A model generated the notes under the pieces. It saw only the letters and a program-made list of their open reading frames with translations. It ran no database searches and was not told the origin of the DNA. 64,000 bases of DNA from Opisthocomus hoazin (lineage: Eukaryota; Chordata; Aves; Opisthocomiformes; Opisthocomidae), in assembly GCF_030867145.1 (NCBI RefSeq), contig NC_134416.1, positions 23,069,514-23,133,513 of the forward strand, given 5' to 3'. Shown in pieces: positions 1-15,627 of the stretch (its first letter is position 1; each line of letters starts with the position of its first letter). Position numbers and translations under genes: made by a program.

Positions 1-529
1 TCATGAAAGAGAAATCTATTTGTCAGGGTGTGACTATGTGTAAATTGCGCCACTGTAATCCATGTTTGTCACATAAACTTCAACTGCTCTACTCACGTTG
101 ACTTTTACATTTTGTATGGTGTGTCACTGGAGGTGAAACTGCGTACTGGAGTCTGAGCCTTATGGTTGGCTAGCGCCAGAGCCCGGAATGAAGCACCTTG
201 TACCTATCAGACTGAGCTTTGTTTCTCCTATACAAAGCTGTTGTTAATTTGAAGAACTCCTTTCAAGATCCCATGTGCTGAGTTTCTGATGTGTATCTGG
301 CAGGTTGCTCCTGGAGTCACCTGAATGCAGTGCTGCTCCAGAGAGTGGCCACGCTCTGTAGCCATCCCATGCTCAGTCTCAGCCCAAGCTGCTGACACAG
401 CTCACTTTTGCCCCTTGGCATAATATCCAGGTGCTCCAGGGAGGTGACCCCCTTTGCTTTGTCCATCTGATGTTGCCTTTGAGAGGGATCATGGGACACC
501 CAAAGGCTGTGCAGACAGCCAAGATAATC
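1..529. other. Non-coding flank, nothing recognised
   Basis: This stretch lies upstream of the first CR1 fragment. The only open frames are about 60 codons long and overlap on both strands, as expected by chance. I see no splice-flanked exon, repeat unit or RNA gene. On the ZFPM2 strand it lies about 30 kb past the end of the gene. Confidence 0.5.
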
Positions 530-2080
530 CTTAAACCAGAAGGAAAGTCTGGAGCAGGGAAGACTTACATTTGGTGGACAAGGATCAGGTCAGGGAACAT
601 TGAAACAAACTGTACATACGTAAGTCCATTGGACCTATAGGGATGCACCCATGGCTGCTGAGGGAGCCGGCTGGTGTCATTATGAGTCCACTCTTGATTA
701 TCTGTGAAAGGCCATGGTGACTGGAGGAGGCTCCTGAGGACCAAGAGAAAGAAAATGTCACTCCTATCTTACGGAAGAGCAAGAGGCGGATCCAGTAAAC
801 TACAAGCTGGTCAGCTTCATCTCAATTCCTCGAAATGTTATGCATCAAATAATCCTGAGAAACATTTCCAAACATATGAAGGATAAGAAGGGGAATGTGA
901 ATATTCACCATGGATTTACAAAGGGGAAATCATGCCTGAAAAATCTGAAAGTCTTTTACAATGAGGTGATTGCCTCGGTGGATGAGGGGAGAGGGGCAGA
1001 TATTGTTTACCTTGACATTAGCAAGGCTTTTAACACTGTCTCCCTTAACATCCTCACAGACGTACTGATGGAGTATGGGCTAGATAAATGACAGGGAAGT
1101 GGATTGAAAACTGGCTGAACTGCTGGGCTGAAAGGGCTGTGGTCGGCAGCATGGAGCCCAGCTGCAGGCCAGTCACTAGTGCTGCGCTCCAAGGGTAAGT
1201 ACTGGAGCCAATACTGTTTACTGTCTTCATTGATGACCTAGATGCTGGGACAGCATGCACCTTCAACAAGTTTGCAGATGATACAGAACTGTGAGGCGTG
1301 GTTGATAGACCAGATGGCTGTGCTGCCTTTCAGAGTGACCTGGACAGGGTGGAGAAATGGATCAAGGTGAACCTCAGGAAGTTCAGAAGGAGAAACACAA
1401 AGTTCTGCCGCTGGGGAAAAATAGCCCGTTACATCAGTACAAGCTGGGGGCTGATCAGCTGGAAATCAGCTTGGCAGAGGAGGACGTGGCTGTCCTGGTG
1501 GACAAGTTGACAGCAGTGAGCCCTTGCAGCCATGAAGGCTGACCCTTCCCCTCTGTTCTGCCCTGGTGAGACACATCTGGGTGCTTTTTCCAGCGCTGGG
1601 CTCCTCAGTACAAGAGAGATATGGACATACTGGAGTGACTTCAGCAAAGGGCCGCAAAGGTTATCAAGGGACTGGTCCATTAAATATACAAAGTGAGGTT
1701 GAGAGCTTGGGCTGTTCAAAGAAGGTCCAAATACATATACAGATATATCAATCTGTATAAACACTTGATGGGGGAGAATAAAGGAGACAGAGGTGCACTC
1801 TTCTCAGTGACAGGACCAGAGGCAATGGGCACTAACTGAAACACAGGAAATTCCATCTGAACACACGAAAACTTATTTTTACTGTGAGAGTGATGGAACA
1901 CTGGAATAGTTTCCCCAGAGAGACTGTGGAGTCTCCACCCTTGGAGACAGCCAAAAACCAATGGGACATGGCCCTGAGAAACTCTGGCTTATCCTGTTTT
2001 ACCAGGGGCTGGAGTGGACAAGCTTCAGAGGTGCCCACCAACCTCAACCATGCTGAGACTCCATGAAGCTGCAAGACAAG
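530..2080 (+). mobile_element. Old, 5'-truncated CR1 LINE fragment
   Basis: The plus strand carries decayed CR1 ORF2. A frame around 840-1091 includes [11 protein letters not shown] and a decayed counterpart of the [14 protein letters not shown] reverse-transcriptase segment. Further blocks follow: GADIVYLDISKAF, the region around the catalytic Asp pair near 1270-1285, and the C-terminal block near 1890-1950. The frame is broken by stops and indels, so it cannot code. It begins near the segment that reads 'aaagtctggagca' in CR1 and runs towards the CR1 3' end, where the terminal octamers have decayed. It is closely related to the older copy split across 16291-19652. Boundaries are uncertain by tens of bases. 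Confidence 0.88.
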
Positions 2081-5000
2081 TATTGTGCTGCAAGTGCTTC
2101 GACACAGAGAGCATCTGAACTTTCCCTAGAACTTTACAAGATCATTCCAAACCCAGAGATGTAAATGAAGCCTTAGGGATTTTGGCAAATTGGCTTGCCT
2201 GAGATGTAAATGTTTTAAGAAGAATGTGAAGAGTAGGGACCCTTCACCAAGTAAATTTGAAGTCTGACAACCTACAGAAATTATTTACGTATTTTATGAA
2301 CTTCTAAACCTTGAGTATATATGTGTGCTACAGTTTAATTCTAGTTGTGTTAATAACTGCTTAATATTTTCTCTTTAATTTCTTATTTCATGTAGACATG
2401 CAATTCTCCATTAATCTATCCAGTGAGCAAAAAAAATCCCACCACTTTGTTTATAAACCATTGAACTTCTGAGACAAAAGATATTGACATTATTCAGAAG
2501 GTAGGAGAACAATTTATGAGTCGATAAGTACCTGGAGTTAAGAAAATATCCCTCAGCCAGGTAATCAGTTCACATTTGGCAACAGGCTGGAAGCCAGTTG
2601 TATCAAGGTGTTTGAGGACACAAAAGCATTTATTGCAACGGACAGGGGAGGCATGCCATTACAGACCTAATTCATAAAGCATGTCTTCATTAAATATGCA
2701 GTCACCTAGAGATGATACCATACAGGACCAGACAGAACTGATGAAATAAAAATCTCCTCCTTCTGCCAAATCTTTCACAGTCTTGTGTATCATGCTGTCG
2801 CAATCAGGCATAGCGGCTTCATTTGTCTGCAACTTCAGAAGGATTAGTGTGCTGTCATCACATAAGGATTTGAATATTTAATTCTGGGTGCCTTACACTT
2901 TTTCTGATGGGAGAAAAGCTCTCAAAACAAACATACAACTCTTCCTCTCCGTCCTTCTGCAAAACAAAAATTAAGTGAGGTTTTAGATCTCTGTCTCAGA
3001 AGTTTTCTATGAACATTTTTGTTTGGGTTTGTAGTCTGATTATTTTAGGATCCATTAGGGTGATGCACTCTGCAGGAGGCTGAATATTCTAGTTGCTCAG
3101 TAAATGTCATTAAGACCAAATTATGCTCAGGTTTTTCTGTGAGAAAGCTAGTTAATTTGGGCTAAAATTGCTAGGAAACACAATGGTAGCTGAGCAGAAT
3201 GGGCACGGTTCAACTTTAAACTAGTTCTGCTAGTTTAGAAGTAAAGCTGCATCTGTGGAGTACTTTTTGCATATATTTAAAATGATTAATACTTGATTTG
3301 GCATTTATATTTAGTATATAAATTATTTTGGTAATACGGTACTTACAAGGTTCTACTCTATAGAAAAATACACAGAAACACAAAATTTAATATTATTAAA
3401 TATATATGTATAAAAACTAACATATAAAAAGTACTTAATGCTCTTTTTAATGGCCATCATTAATAGTAAATAAAGAAAAATACATCTGGAACAATTGTAA
3501 ATATAGATCTTGTATGATAAATATTTCTCTAGAGATTTAAAACACATTTAATCTTTTCAGTTTGTAACCTCAACTATCAGAGTTTCTGATTTGCTGATGT
3601 GTTAATGCTTAGTTGCACTGTAAACGTTCAAGCTTTTCAATTCAGCTCTGAACTCAGCCTTGACAGAACAATTTATCAGTACAGTAAATATCCACTAATA
3701 TGGATAATAGTAATGGACATCTCTTTTCAATACTTTTAAAGCTGTTCTATCAATTTAAGCCTTGCCTGTCTGCAACTTTTTATTGATAACTCAGTTGCCT
3801 TTAAATGAAGCTTGAAGATGGCTAATGGGAAAAAGAGAAGAGTTTCGATCTTCTTATGCAATTCTACTATAAATCAGACACAAAATTGCTAGAAAGTTGG
3901 TTTTCATTTAGCTTAAGTTCATGTAACTCATGGAGTTAATGAAAATATATAAAACACCAAAGGTATGATTTTATTGTTATTGTTCTACATAGCTCAGCTG
4001 TTTTCATGTTCTCCTTATTAAACCCAATCGTTTAAATGTATCAAAATCTTTCAGCAGGAAATCTGCAGGTTTTATACATAAATGAAGAGGTGAAATGGGT
4101 AGAAAGAATTGGCAGACGTGTTTTAGTTTTCATTCTGTTTTTGAGGTGTTTCAATTTAATTGATGATAAGAATTCCCGGGAAGATAAAAATGTTTTCCAA
4201 TGGCAGCAGAAAAGTCGCTATCGACTACAGTCTGTACTTTGCTTTCCAGATCCTATCAGACATACTGTACTTACAGTAATCATGTGGAAGATATTACAGC
4301 AGTAGTAATAGGTTAGGTGTGATTCCAGTTACAATGCCTGCACAGGATAAGAATTTTTAAAGCTTCAATTTGAGACAGCAAGAGACTGACATGAAAACTG
4401 AAGACATGAAGATGATGATCGATAGACATGATACCGTTTTAAATGACAAGAGCAGAAAAACTCGTAAGGCAACAAGAAAGGAATGGATGACCTTGTAAAA
4501 AGGCACAGATAATAATCTATAATCTATAATGCCAGCTGCAACCGGGAGTGTGGGTCTGCAATGTGTAGGCACAAGTATCATATATTTTCTGTGTAAGGGA
4601 GTAAGAAAGTGATTTGAACTGTAATTTCAAATTTCACACACAGTGAGTTATTGCAAATAATTTTAGGGCCCAGTTCTTGAATGAACTTAAGAAAGAGGTT
4701 AAAATAGTATTGAAAGGTGAAGAATAAGGCAGTCCTAAATGTAGCTGAGGATCTTTTCACTGAGAGCTCTTATCGACCCATCCTGCTACCCTGAAAAATG
4801 TAAAAAAGCTGTGTAAATTACCTTACAATCCAGACAGGAAAGATCTTGATCTAGCTTACATTTTTGATCTCTTTTCATCAGTGAGACAGAAAAGAGTACC
4901 CAGAATACTGTGGTTCAGCTGCTGCTAAACTTTGACCAGAATATAACATTGTCAAAAATCCATTAGAAGACGATATTTGCATTTCTCCTTTGTTCTTCCT

Positions 5001-8000
5001 TTGTGCACTTCTGCAAATGACAGTTTAGGAACTTTTCACTGCAATGTGCATTGCCCTTTCCCTCACATTGCAGAAGATGTATCTGAGTCTTTTTCACTGT
5101 CAAAAATATTGTTCAAATAGCTGGAGCTAAAGTAATGCTGTGTATTAGTAACCAAGTTAAATGGAGGCAGTTTACATCTATTTTAGAAGCCAGCCAACCT
5201 CTGTGAACTCTTCTAAGAAGGGCTTGATTTTTTCTAGTGACAGAACTAGCTGTGATAGACTAGGAGTTACTTGTAATAATATTATGAATACTGATTCCTG
5301 ATTGTGTTATCATATCACTCACTGTTCTCTTGAGCTAAGTCAACAGCAGCACTGTCAGAAAATACATCCCAGAGAGGGAGAAGTATCTTCATGCGTCCCT
5401 CTGAAAACACCGGGGAATGGTACAGAGCAGTTCACTCCAAAGTTCTTTCCTGGCTCCTTGCTGTGCTTGGCACACCAGATTTTTCCAAGAGTACCTGAAG
5501 GAGGTAAGGTGGTAAGGAGGATTTTCGACGACAAGATCTTATTAGACAGCACCTAGGGAACAGTCTGACATGTAAAATCCGCAGGTTGGGCATGGCTGCA
5601 ATGAGGAAGGTCCTAAGGCAAAACACAGGCATAATGTCTGGTTTTAAAAACTCCCAGTCATTAGGCCAGATTCTGCAGATTAGCGGTGCGCATCGGCCAC
5701 GTGTCTCACTTCGCGGACTAAATCCTTCGCTAGGATAAGCACAGAAGTTTCCATCTAAAGCTTGGCTTTTGGCCTCAGAAGGGCTGCGCCCCGGGGAGAG
5801 TAAAATCAGACCACAAGCATTCAGGGAGTTATCAGGGACCTCAGCAGGGAAGACATCCCATTTAACACTGAATCAGGCCAGAAGTCCGTTGGCCCTTAAA
5901 CAGATTGTGTTTGAGCAGGCAAAATGTTTCCTCTCCGCAGGCTTGAAATTCAGATTGATATTTGAGTTGGAGAGATTCACGAGCAGACTCAGCTGGCTAG
6001 CAGAGTAAGAGGTACAGACCTGTTATAAAAATATGCCACGCCTCTGTGGTTTTATATGAACGATAAATAATACGTAATAATGACTCATTAACTATGAGGA
6101 TTCTGTCCAACAGCAAAATACACATCTTTTCTTTGTACTAGATGAATGTTTTAGAGAATGTACTATTTTCTCATATGACCTCATGGCACATTAACACTCC
6201 AGCCCTTTAATTTTGTAGCTCAGCTGCTGAACCGTAGCAGCAAATGTTTTCAAAGTGAACGGGTATGTTGTTGGTGTTTGGTTACAAAAACCAAACAGGA
6301 CCCGGAGCTGCTGCCTGCCAAAGCACGGCACTGCCACCTGAATATTGGCTGTGCATGACTAACAGGCAAATGCGGACACTGGGAGTTGTAAAAGGAGAGC
6401 AGCAAATACCAGGAAAGAACATTTGCTGCATAAACCCCCATCAAAATCCGCCTTTGTAAAAGACTGAATGCAAACTGCTGTTATCCTGTCGATACCGTCT
6501 CCGCAGCCCAGCAATGAAAGTGCCTACAAACGTGAAGATGTGCTGCCTCTGCTTTTAGCTACTTGCACAAAACAAGGATTTTGCTTCCATCGGTTGTGAA
6601 GCACATATTGATTGGACTGAATCACTTACGCAAAGTAAAGTCCATGTGGGACACCGCAGTGCAGCTTTTCGCAAGCAAGTCCACAGCAGATTGCAATCAC
6701 AACAGTGGGTAAATTTTCACAATGTACTGGTTGTCCAATTTGGTTCTAACCCTAAAGCAACATGTCTAAATCCACAGAAATACCAGGCACCTGTTTCTCC
6801 ACCCTGAGCATCCCTCCCATTGCTCACAAAGCTCACAACCCTTGCCTTGCTTTACTGTATTGCATCAGTAAATTAGAGACAGGCTTGTCCATGGCTAGCA
6901 GAACATGGGCTGAACCCTGCCAGACTCCTAGTGGAAAGACAATCAGTGCCATTTCGGCCATAAACACAAATCATGGAGAAGAATTCATTTTTTAAAAAAA
7001 AAGAGTAACTGCCAAACAACTCTTGGAAGCTACTAGATGTCCTTGCTTTTACAGCAAACACGCTCCCAAATATCACTTATAAATAACTGTCAAACCACGT
7101 CGCATTTTAGAATTCATCCCACTGTTTCACAGGCTTTTTCTGGGGGAACAAAGTAGGTATGTTCAAAATATGTGAGAATTCTTGAGAGCTTTCACAATGT
7201 CTGAGCAGTAACAACTTTTTCGCAGCTCTCTTTGGAGACACAGCGGTTGGTCCGCGAGCAGGCTCGCTCTGCGCATTTGGTTTTATCATGCTACAGCAAA
7301 TCAGAATCAATTCCCGCACCAAGAGCGTGGAAATCCAGCAGCACTCCTACTGCAGTCGAAACCAGAGGAGCAGCTGTTTTCAGATGTTAATGTAACAAAT
7401 TACACTCTGGGTTTCAGTCATAAAATCTGTAGCTTTTCATGGTTTTCTCCCAAAGAGACCTACTTAGAAAAGTTCTCTGAAATACTGACAATATTACACC
7501 AAGGAAAAAAAGGAATCTTTTCTGCACAATGCATGCAAAAGTAGTAGAAAAGTTACAGCTACTCTGTAGTTATAAGTCCATATATCTAAAGCTATTTTAA
7601 AACTTTATGGATTTACATTTGTATGTTTGTTTAAGAATATGAGTCTAGTCCATGTTTTCGCACAGCAAGAAAAATGAAATAATGAAATCCAGGTCTAACG
7701 GCTCCATAGCTATTCACTCCAGTAAACCTGAAGCTGCATGATTTATCACTCATGCATTTATCTATATATGGTAAAGTGGGTAAACACTGCATAAAATATA
7801 TTTTGTGCTTCCTTGGTCTTGGACAGATTAGCACAAATTAAATTTCACACTAATCTGCCCATGGTCAGGAGTGCTACATTAGGAGTGAGGGGGATTCAGC
7901 TAATTGTAAAGAATATTTTGCTCTATTACAATGATCTGTGAATATAGCAAATACATCCTGGAGAGCTACCTTTATCAATACACTTTATCAATACTGAATC

Positions 8001-11000
8001 AATAACAGATGATTAAGAATATCTGTGTGCAGGAATATATCATGTTTCTCAATGCTATTTTAACTTATGCACCACATTTGAAGTAAGTTTTCTTTTTCTT
8101 TTTACTTCATATTTTCAAATTGAGTGTTTGATATTCATCATTTAGGTTACACTGCTTGGTTATGTTTGACCACCCAAGTCACATGGCGTTTGAGTCACTG
8201 AAGAATATACTGAACTGCCAGAAGAGGGAAGTCCAGGATCAGAAGTTTGTTCCTCAGAGCAAATGTGAAACATGACTTCAGGAACAGGAAAAACCTACAA
8301 AACACTACTCTTTTTCAAGGAAAGTTTGCTGAAGCAGGACCATGCCAGGCATTTAGGACAAAGTAGCATGGATATAATACTTCTAAGACAGCTTGCTCCA
8401 ACTCCAATGTTCATACTGAGTTTTTAAAAAATCCAGGTAATTGCCTGACGAAAATGTTATAACTCTTCAAAATATCCAACAAAGTCCTGGTCAGCTCTGT
8501 GTTTGGCTGAAGAACAAATGAAAATTGGCGTGAGGTAGCACTGGTCGTGCAGGAGGTGATTTTCTTTTGAGTCAAGATCCACAGGCAACAATGCTGTACA
8601 TGGCCAGGGGAACTGTAGTGCCCAGTTACCCTGTTCTGGGAAAGACCCATGGATGCCTCAAGGGGGGCAGCAGCTACACTGCCTGCCACTGGAATTAATG
8701 GAGAAACACATCATGCCTCTCACCACAAGGCTGAAGTTCTGACTAATTTAAAAATCAATATTTAAAAAGCCCTAAATACAATTCTTTTGAGTTGAGACTA
8801 AATACTTGGAAATATTTGTGCTACACAGTAAGGGAACTGAGATAATATCATACTTTGCTTTGTAGACCTAACTTTCCTGCAACAAAACTTTACTCTGTGT
8901 TCAATTATAAGCCAGGCTATTTTGTGACTTTTGAGAAAGTATTACACAGTTAAAAATCAGGAATGTTGGTATGTAAAACACTGATAAATAAATGTTAACA
9001 ACTTCCCATCCTTTTCAAAGAGAGAATTCTGTACACTTTCTGAGCCAACAAACACTACGGACACACAGAAAACATTGTAAACAATATAAAACATTATGAA
9101 ATGTATTTACAATACTCTGAATAGCTTTAAACAAAAGCTGTTAGACTTTAAATATCCAGGCTTTCCTCATACCAACTCCCCTGCATTTGTAGCTGCTGAA
9201 TATTTAAATTTAAATGAGAGACTTCGACATAACATTTACACTTCTGCTTTAACACATTTGTAGAAACACATTCTCATCTTTGCTCAGAGACATTTTTCCA
9301 TCTTGCCAGTGCGGTGGTAAGATGTAGCATGCGAGTTCTCCCCAGGCCCTGCAGAAGGCTTGGGCTGGGAGCCTGGGACCACTGCACCAGCACTGAGCCC
9401 TCCCAGCACCCGGCCAGAAACATCCATCCGTGCACCCACTGCTGGACCCGGGGAGGCCAGGGGAGGTACCAGGCTGCGGCTCCTTCCTCTCCCAGTCAAG
9501 TCTCAGTTGGACCAGGGATGCACAGGCCTCTTTTACCACCTGCACTTGCAACTCTCCTGGCTCGTCTTTGCACTCTGGCTCGTTTTACAGAGCATGACTG
9601 GAAGTGAACAGCGAGGATGCGGCATACTGGGAAACACATCTCTGCACCTTTAGGAACAGCTACTGGCTAGCACAACTATTACCAGCCGTACAGCATCCGT
9701 TTCTGTCTGGTGCTTCGGTCCTTCTACATGATTTCCTCTGCTTTATATTTTGTAAAGGAATGTGGGGTCTTACCAGTGAAAACCACATCTCCTCCTCACT
9801 GATTTTTATCCTTCCTTTGCATCCAAGAAAACTGGAACAGTAACTCCACATAGAGTATATTCACACTGATTTTTCTTTTCATGCAAAGAGGTGCTCCTTC
9901 CACCATTTCAGTAAGCGTTCCAGGTCTGTTTCAGGAAATAAAATGGAGGTCCGTAGTAGCAGTAACTCAGTTTAATCAATTATCAGAAAATTTGCAGAAA
10001 TCTAATTGCCAACTGGTTGAACTGATGATGTCATAAACCTCCTTGGGGAATGTCCCCTTTCCACTAGCAACAAATAACTATGTTCTTGCTCACGTTTTTG
10101 TCAAAAGAAGTATAGCATGAGTTTCCAAACCAAGATTCGTCTGTTGCAGTTTTCTCTCTCACTCCTCATGAATGTACACTGTTGCTTGCTAATGTCCAGT
10201 ATTTATCCTTTAAAACTTTGTCTCTTCCCTTTTATGGACCATTACAGCACTATGCTGATGTGTTAGACGAAGAGATTGCATGAGTCAGTCACATTTTTCA
10301 GCAACAAGTCCTACTGAATTCAGTAGATCTGGTGAGATGTAGCCTGGAATGCACATTAAGGTATTAATGGAGTGTGTATGCTTGATATCAAGTTTTCATG
10401 CTGAGCTGCACTGGTGTTAATCTAGTTTGATTACAAAGCCTAATGTAAATTCTTAGACAGATATTCTATTTAAACTGAGAAACGAATGCTGACAGTTTAC
10501 TGCGAGATGACAAATGAATGCTGACATTTTATTCTTACATGTTTATAAATCAGTTTAAAGGTTAAGAGTTGTTAATGCGGGCAATCTGAAGAATCCATAT
10601 ACATAAACAAAATATTCATTTTGGATAACTATATATATCCAATGTCATTCATGAAAGATAAAATTCAGATTAAAGAATGAGGTGAAAAATGCAAATTTAT
10701 CAGTATTAGTTTATCTTTTAACTGGAAACTGAATTACTTGATTGATAGGCCTTCTGATCAAACCCATAATATACAATATGGGCTTTTTTTTTTGTCATTT
10801 ACGTTAGAAATAGAATATCTACATGATGATTTGCAAAGAATAAAGATTAACCCCTCCATTCCCATATGACCCACACTGATTAGAAGCATTTGCCTGTAAC
10901 TGAACCAATCTTGCAGTCACTCTGGAAAGAAGCTAATCAGTATGGTCTGTGCTAGGACACATCATGGGAATAATTTACATTCTTATTTTTATTCCAAATG

Positions 11001-14000
11001 TCTCTGATATTACCAGAGCTGAGAAATAGTCATGGTTTCCTCGTATATTTCCAAGGAGAGGTCTAAACACCGCTCTGAGAAGAACACAAATTCCATTGGC
11101 AGTTTTTAACGTCTGATGAGGCTGCCTCCAGGTGAGAAAGAGACAGTGGAAAGTAAAAACTATTTATGGATTTTACTGAAGCTGTAGTGGAGACAGACAG
11201 TCTAGATCAGCATACCCTCTGCACCATGTTAGAAACAACTACGGAGGATACAACCACCTTCTTCATCATATTCTTACATTGCTTAAGTAGTGCAAAGGGG
11301 TTTCTCTGTAAAGGAGAATTGAGGCCAATGTCAATTATTAAAAATGTGAAGTGAAATTGATTGATTGATTGGTAGATTACCTACACAACGCACTTTGCCA
11401 CACACAAAGATCGCAACTATTTTCCAGATGTGGATGAGATTTTTCCTGAAACAAATATGATATTTCGTATCTTCTGTTACCCATTAGCTAATAAATGAGA
11501 CTTACAGAGCTAAAATACATAGCCAGAACAATTTAAATTAAACAATTCCTATGTTCCGTGTTTCATTTATGAATAAGTAACTGCAGCACACAATTACTTG
11601 GAAGGTACACTTGCATTTCCTAAATTATTAAACCATATTTCAAACACACACAGAGTACTCCTAAAATACCTGTAGTCAAGGAAAGCTGGGAGCAGAACTT
11701 TGGGTACTCTTTGAATGACTCATTGAATTAATTTTGCCTTTATTTCTCAACATTCTTCAAACACCTTCTTAATCAAAATTACTCAACATTTGTTTTATGA
11801 ACACATTTTTCTCTTTAAAAGCTCTGTAAATAACTGACTAGGTAAATAAATACCATTCAAACCCATAAATCTATTTTATGTTGTTTAAGCAGTTCACAGA
11901 CTGCTTGGTGTTCATCAGCTAAGTATCTCCCGAGCTCAGTAGTGCAGGACCAGCGTCCCTTCTTCAGAGGGAAGTCAGAAAATGGAGTCTGCAGCTCAGG
12001 TCTAGAAAGTGTTCAGACTTGAACATGACTGTTACACAAAAAAGGTATGTTCTGCTGTAAAACATTCAGACATCTGACTATAAAAAATCCGGAGCATTGC
12101 TAAATTGAAATTCACTTTCAAATTCAAGACAGTCCTCGCTGTTTTCTTCACAGCTCATACTCCTGCTCAAGAATCCAGCTGGCATTCAGACTGTTGTTAG
12201 GAAAAGTTTAGAGGATGAGCTATTGAGAGATAGTCAATCTTGGTAAGTAAGGCCTTTCATTTCTCCTCTACGAGAACATATTACTTTTTCTTAAGCAATC
12301 ACATGCAAGCAATTCAGATGCAATCCTTTTCCTGAACCCCAACAATAAAGTATGTATCCTACTCTATGCAGAGTTGCACTTTGCCTGACCACTACATAAG
12401 CACCTGCCAAACATAATAAACACTTGCAGTGCAGGTATATCATCACATTTGTCTGCTGTGATGGCTTGATTAAATTGACCTCTTGTTATTCCAAAGGCTG
12501 AACAAGCATCTGGAATAGCATGGTGGTATGGCACACTTGTGCTTTTTATATTGAAAATATTTCAATCTCCTGAAAGTTGTTACATAGAAGATAGAACTGT
12601 CATCTATACATGTTTGAAATTTGTGTGTTGGTTTTTAATGATTATCTTTAAATACTCTGCACTGAAATAAAACCAAAATATCATCCATCAAAGATAAATA
12701 ACTTTCATGCTTCATGTTTAAACTAGATTACTTGCTTAGGAAGAAAACATTCTCCACTACTAAACTTGGAAAATAGCAATAATTTGCATTCACATAATAC
12801 TTTATGCCTCGGGAATGCTCTTCTTTTAAACATGTCTACTGCTCAGGATCGGAACTGCTCATGGCCGAACCAGTGAGATTTCATCAGTGTGCCAGTGATT
12901 ATATCCTCTAAAGCCAAGCTTCTCTATTTTCTGTGCCCCATATCTACATCTGCACGGCACATCGTGTAGTTATACTGCCCTGCTGAATCTGAACTTAAAT
13001 TTCCCGAATGAAATGCTTTTGTGAAGAGATACTGGATGGGTCTTAGGAAGCCTTTGTTATGTCTCAGAGTATGGCAGAAAGGGAACTTTTTACTTGTCCG
13101 TTCCCACAGTTTACAGGGACATCACCTAGAAATTTTCCAGTTGTGCTACTTCTTAGATCTTCTTCTAAACAGAGGCCAGGATAAGTGTCACATTTGACTT
13201 TACCCACATTGAGAAGCATCATTGCTGCGTCTGAAAAGAGGTCACAAAAATACTTATGGTAGCACTTAAGAGGCAAAAGAATGATTTCAACGGTGCCTCC
13301 AGAGAACCAGAGACCGGCAGCTGAGAAAAATTGTATATGAATGTTCACATACTTATTAAACCAGAAAGCAGTTCCATACTTTCCTAGACCACAGTCTTTA
13401 TTGAGATGAGCACGATTATAGATGTGTTAAAACCTGTTCATCCACCCCTCAGACTGGGAAGGCAATGGTCTTGAAACCTGAGGAATCCTTTACTGTATCT
13501 TGGCAGCTGAAGCAGCAGTTGCCCTCAGACAACTTACAAAGGGGAACATCTTATGTGGTCTGAGGGGGATTTAAACTGCTGGAAGTCACAGACTATGTTG
13601 ATGCAGTGATGGGAGCTGTCACTTTTCCGTGTCTGCTGTCTGCTTATCTAAAAGTCCATTAGATGGGGAGGACATAACCAGCTGGTGAAACAGGCCTGAG
13701 CAGACACTGAGATAAGTTTCTGTAGATGTACATTGCCTCCTGAACAGAGAAATTTTAAGATGCACCATGAAAAGTGCTGTTGTGTATGTCAGTAGTAGTG
13801 TCAAGTCCCACAGGCACACACACTGTCCCTTAGCTGTGGATAATCCTGAACCTCCACTGGCAACAGCCCAGGGAAAAGCTTAAGTAGATCAAACACCGGT
13901 CATGCTCCTCTTGCACTCTTGGTAGAAGACACGAATTGTTGTCTGGATGGAAGTTTCAGCTGTCATATACATTTTACAGAAGGAAGGAGTCAGAGAATGA

Positions 14001-15627
14001 TCTGACTCCTTTAGTGGAAGTAATTCTATAAGTAATTGGCCTTTCAACATGTTGCAGACTATTTATTCCCCAAAAATAGATGTGTATATGGTGGTAGCTT
14101 CAAAATGCATGAAGACTCAAGCTCTTTAATTGCTTTAAAATCATCTCAATAATTAAGTTCTTACGAGAATGGTGATATCAGGTGATATTTAGACAAGCTA
14201 ACTGCAGTTTCTGGGACACATTCAGTGGCATCAGAAAAAAAGTGGAGTAACTCCAGTTATAATTTAGCATAAATTATTTACTTTCTTCTGGTGGAATTCA
14301 AAGGAGAATCTAGTCTGATTAATGCTAAATGAAGAACAGCATGACTACTTAGTGCATCTATTTTCAGTGAAAAATTACTAGATCTATATTCATTCCTTTT
14401 TAATATAAATGTGGATGGACAGAGATTCATTGTATTCCTAGTGATTTGTGTGGTGGCTAGGCTGGTTTTGGTTTTCCTGTGTTCCTATTAGGTGAGCACA
14501 ACTCTGGAAGAAGTGTTCCAGAGTAAAATTATGTATATTAAAAATAGAATTTGCTTTTTTATGAGCAAGTGGTACAACAAAAAGCAAACCAATTCATTGA
14601 TAAGGGTCTGAATGAATATCAAGAAAGCACTTGGAGAAAAATCACTCACTGAGCATTCAGAGGCAAAACTGCCCTTCTCCCAGAAAGCACTTCTATATTT
14701 TGTCAGATGCAGATGAGATATGGTGACAAAGATAGACTGAGGCCCTAGGCTGAATTTAAATTCAAACTTTTCTAAGTCTAGCGATGTTCAGATCTGAAAG
14801 TTTTGCTCACCTCACTACAAATTACTTTGTATTTTTCTTACATACACATTTTCAGCCAAGCTGAAACCGGACACTGGAGGGATGTAGTGCAGAGATGACT
14901 ATCTAATTTAGAAGATGGAATTAAAACCTGTTTCACTGGGACTTCTCCCATTTGTTATAGTTAATAGTTAATAGTTATAGTTAGGAATTCAATTCAAGTG
15001 AAGTGGCAAGTAACCTGAGAGTTCAGGCCCATGATGGTCAGGGTAACATCTGGTGAATCTTGCTTTTACTTTTCTAGAGATTTGTTCTCTTTCTCTTTGT
15101 TTCCTTGGGGGTTGGACATAATAGGATACAAGGTCTGACTGAAGGCAAGTGGGAGATCAAAAGTAAAGTGAAGAGGGAAAGTGAAAAGGAGAAAGAGGCA
15201 CAGGAAAATTGGGGAGACAAAGGTGGTGTTGCGAAGAATATTGGAGATGGGAGAGTGAAAACGGACTTGACAGCTTACTGGGAGACAGAGTATGACAGAC
15301 CCTACGTAGACTTTGGCTTTGGATCCAACTACTTTTAAGCATGGACATTTTTTTATTCCATAGCAATTTGGAAAGCTCTGAAATAATTACTACAAACGCA
15401 GCCCACAGGCCTGCTGCTGCTTTCAGTTATTCTGTTGATAGTTCAGAAAGTCTTGCTGATCGCTGACAAAACTGTTCTGGATTTCCATTACTGTGACTAA
15501 TAGCATAGTCGGGCTGAACAATGTACAGACAGCCTATGAAGATGCCGAAGAGCAGGAAGACATGCAAAATAAAAGTGAAACGTAGGTAATTTGATTAGGT
15601 GATAGACAAAGTCCAACTGATGTTATT
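2081..15627. other. Non-coding region downstream of ZFPM2
   Basis: This 13.5-kb AT-rich stretch has only short scattered open frames (up to about 100 codons, several in a GC-richer patch at 9250-9850). None has a recognisable domain or convincing splice borders. A small ATTG run sits at 11358-11372 and a short TTAATAG-type tandem at 14957-14986. The ZFPM2 neighbourhood is gene-poor in vertebrates, so conserved non-coding elements may be present. They cannot be identified without alignment. Confidence 0.6.

Noticed and set aside
9249..9851. Cluster of overlapping frames of 80-100 codons on both strands
   Set aside because: A GC-richer patch creates open frames on both strands. None shows a motif or exon borders.
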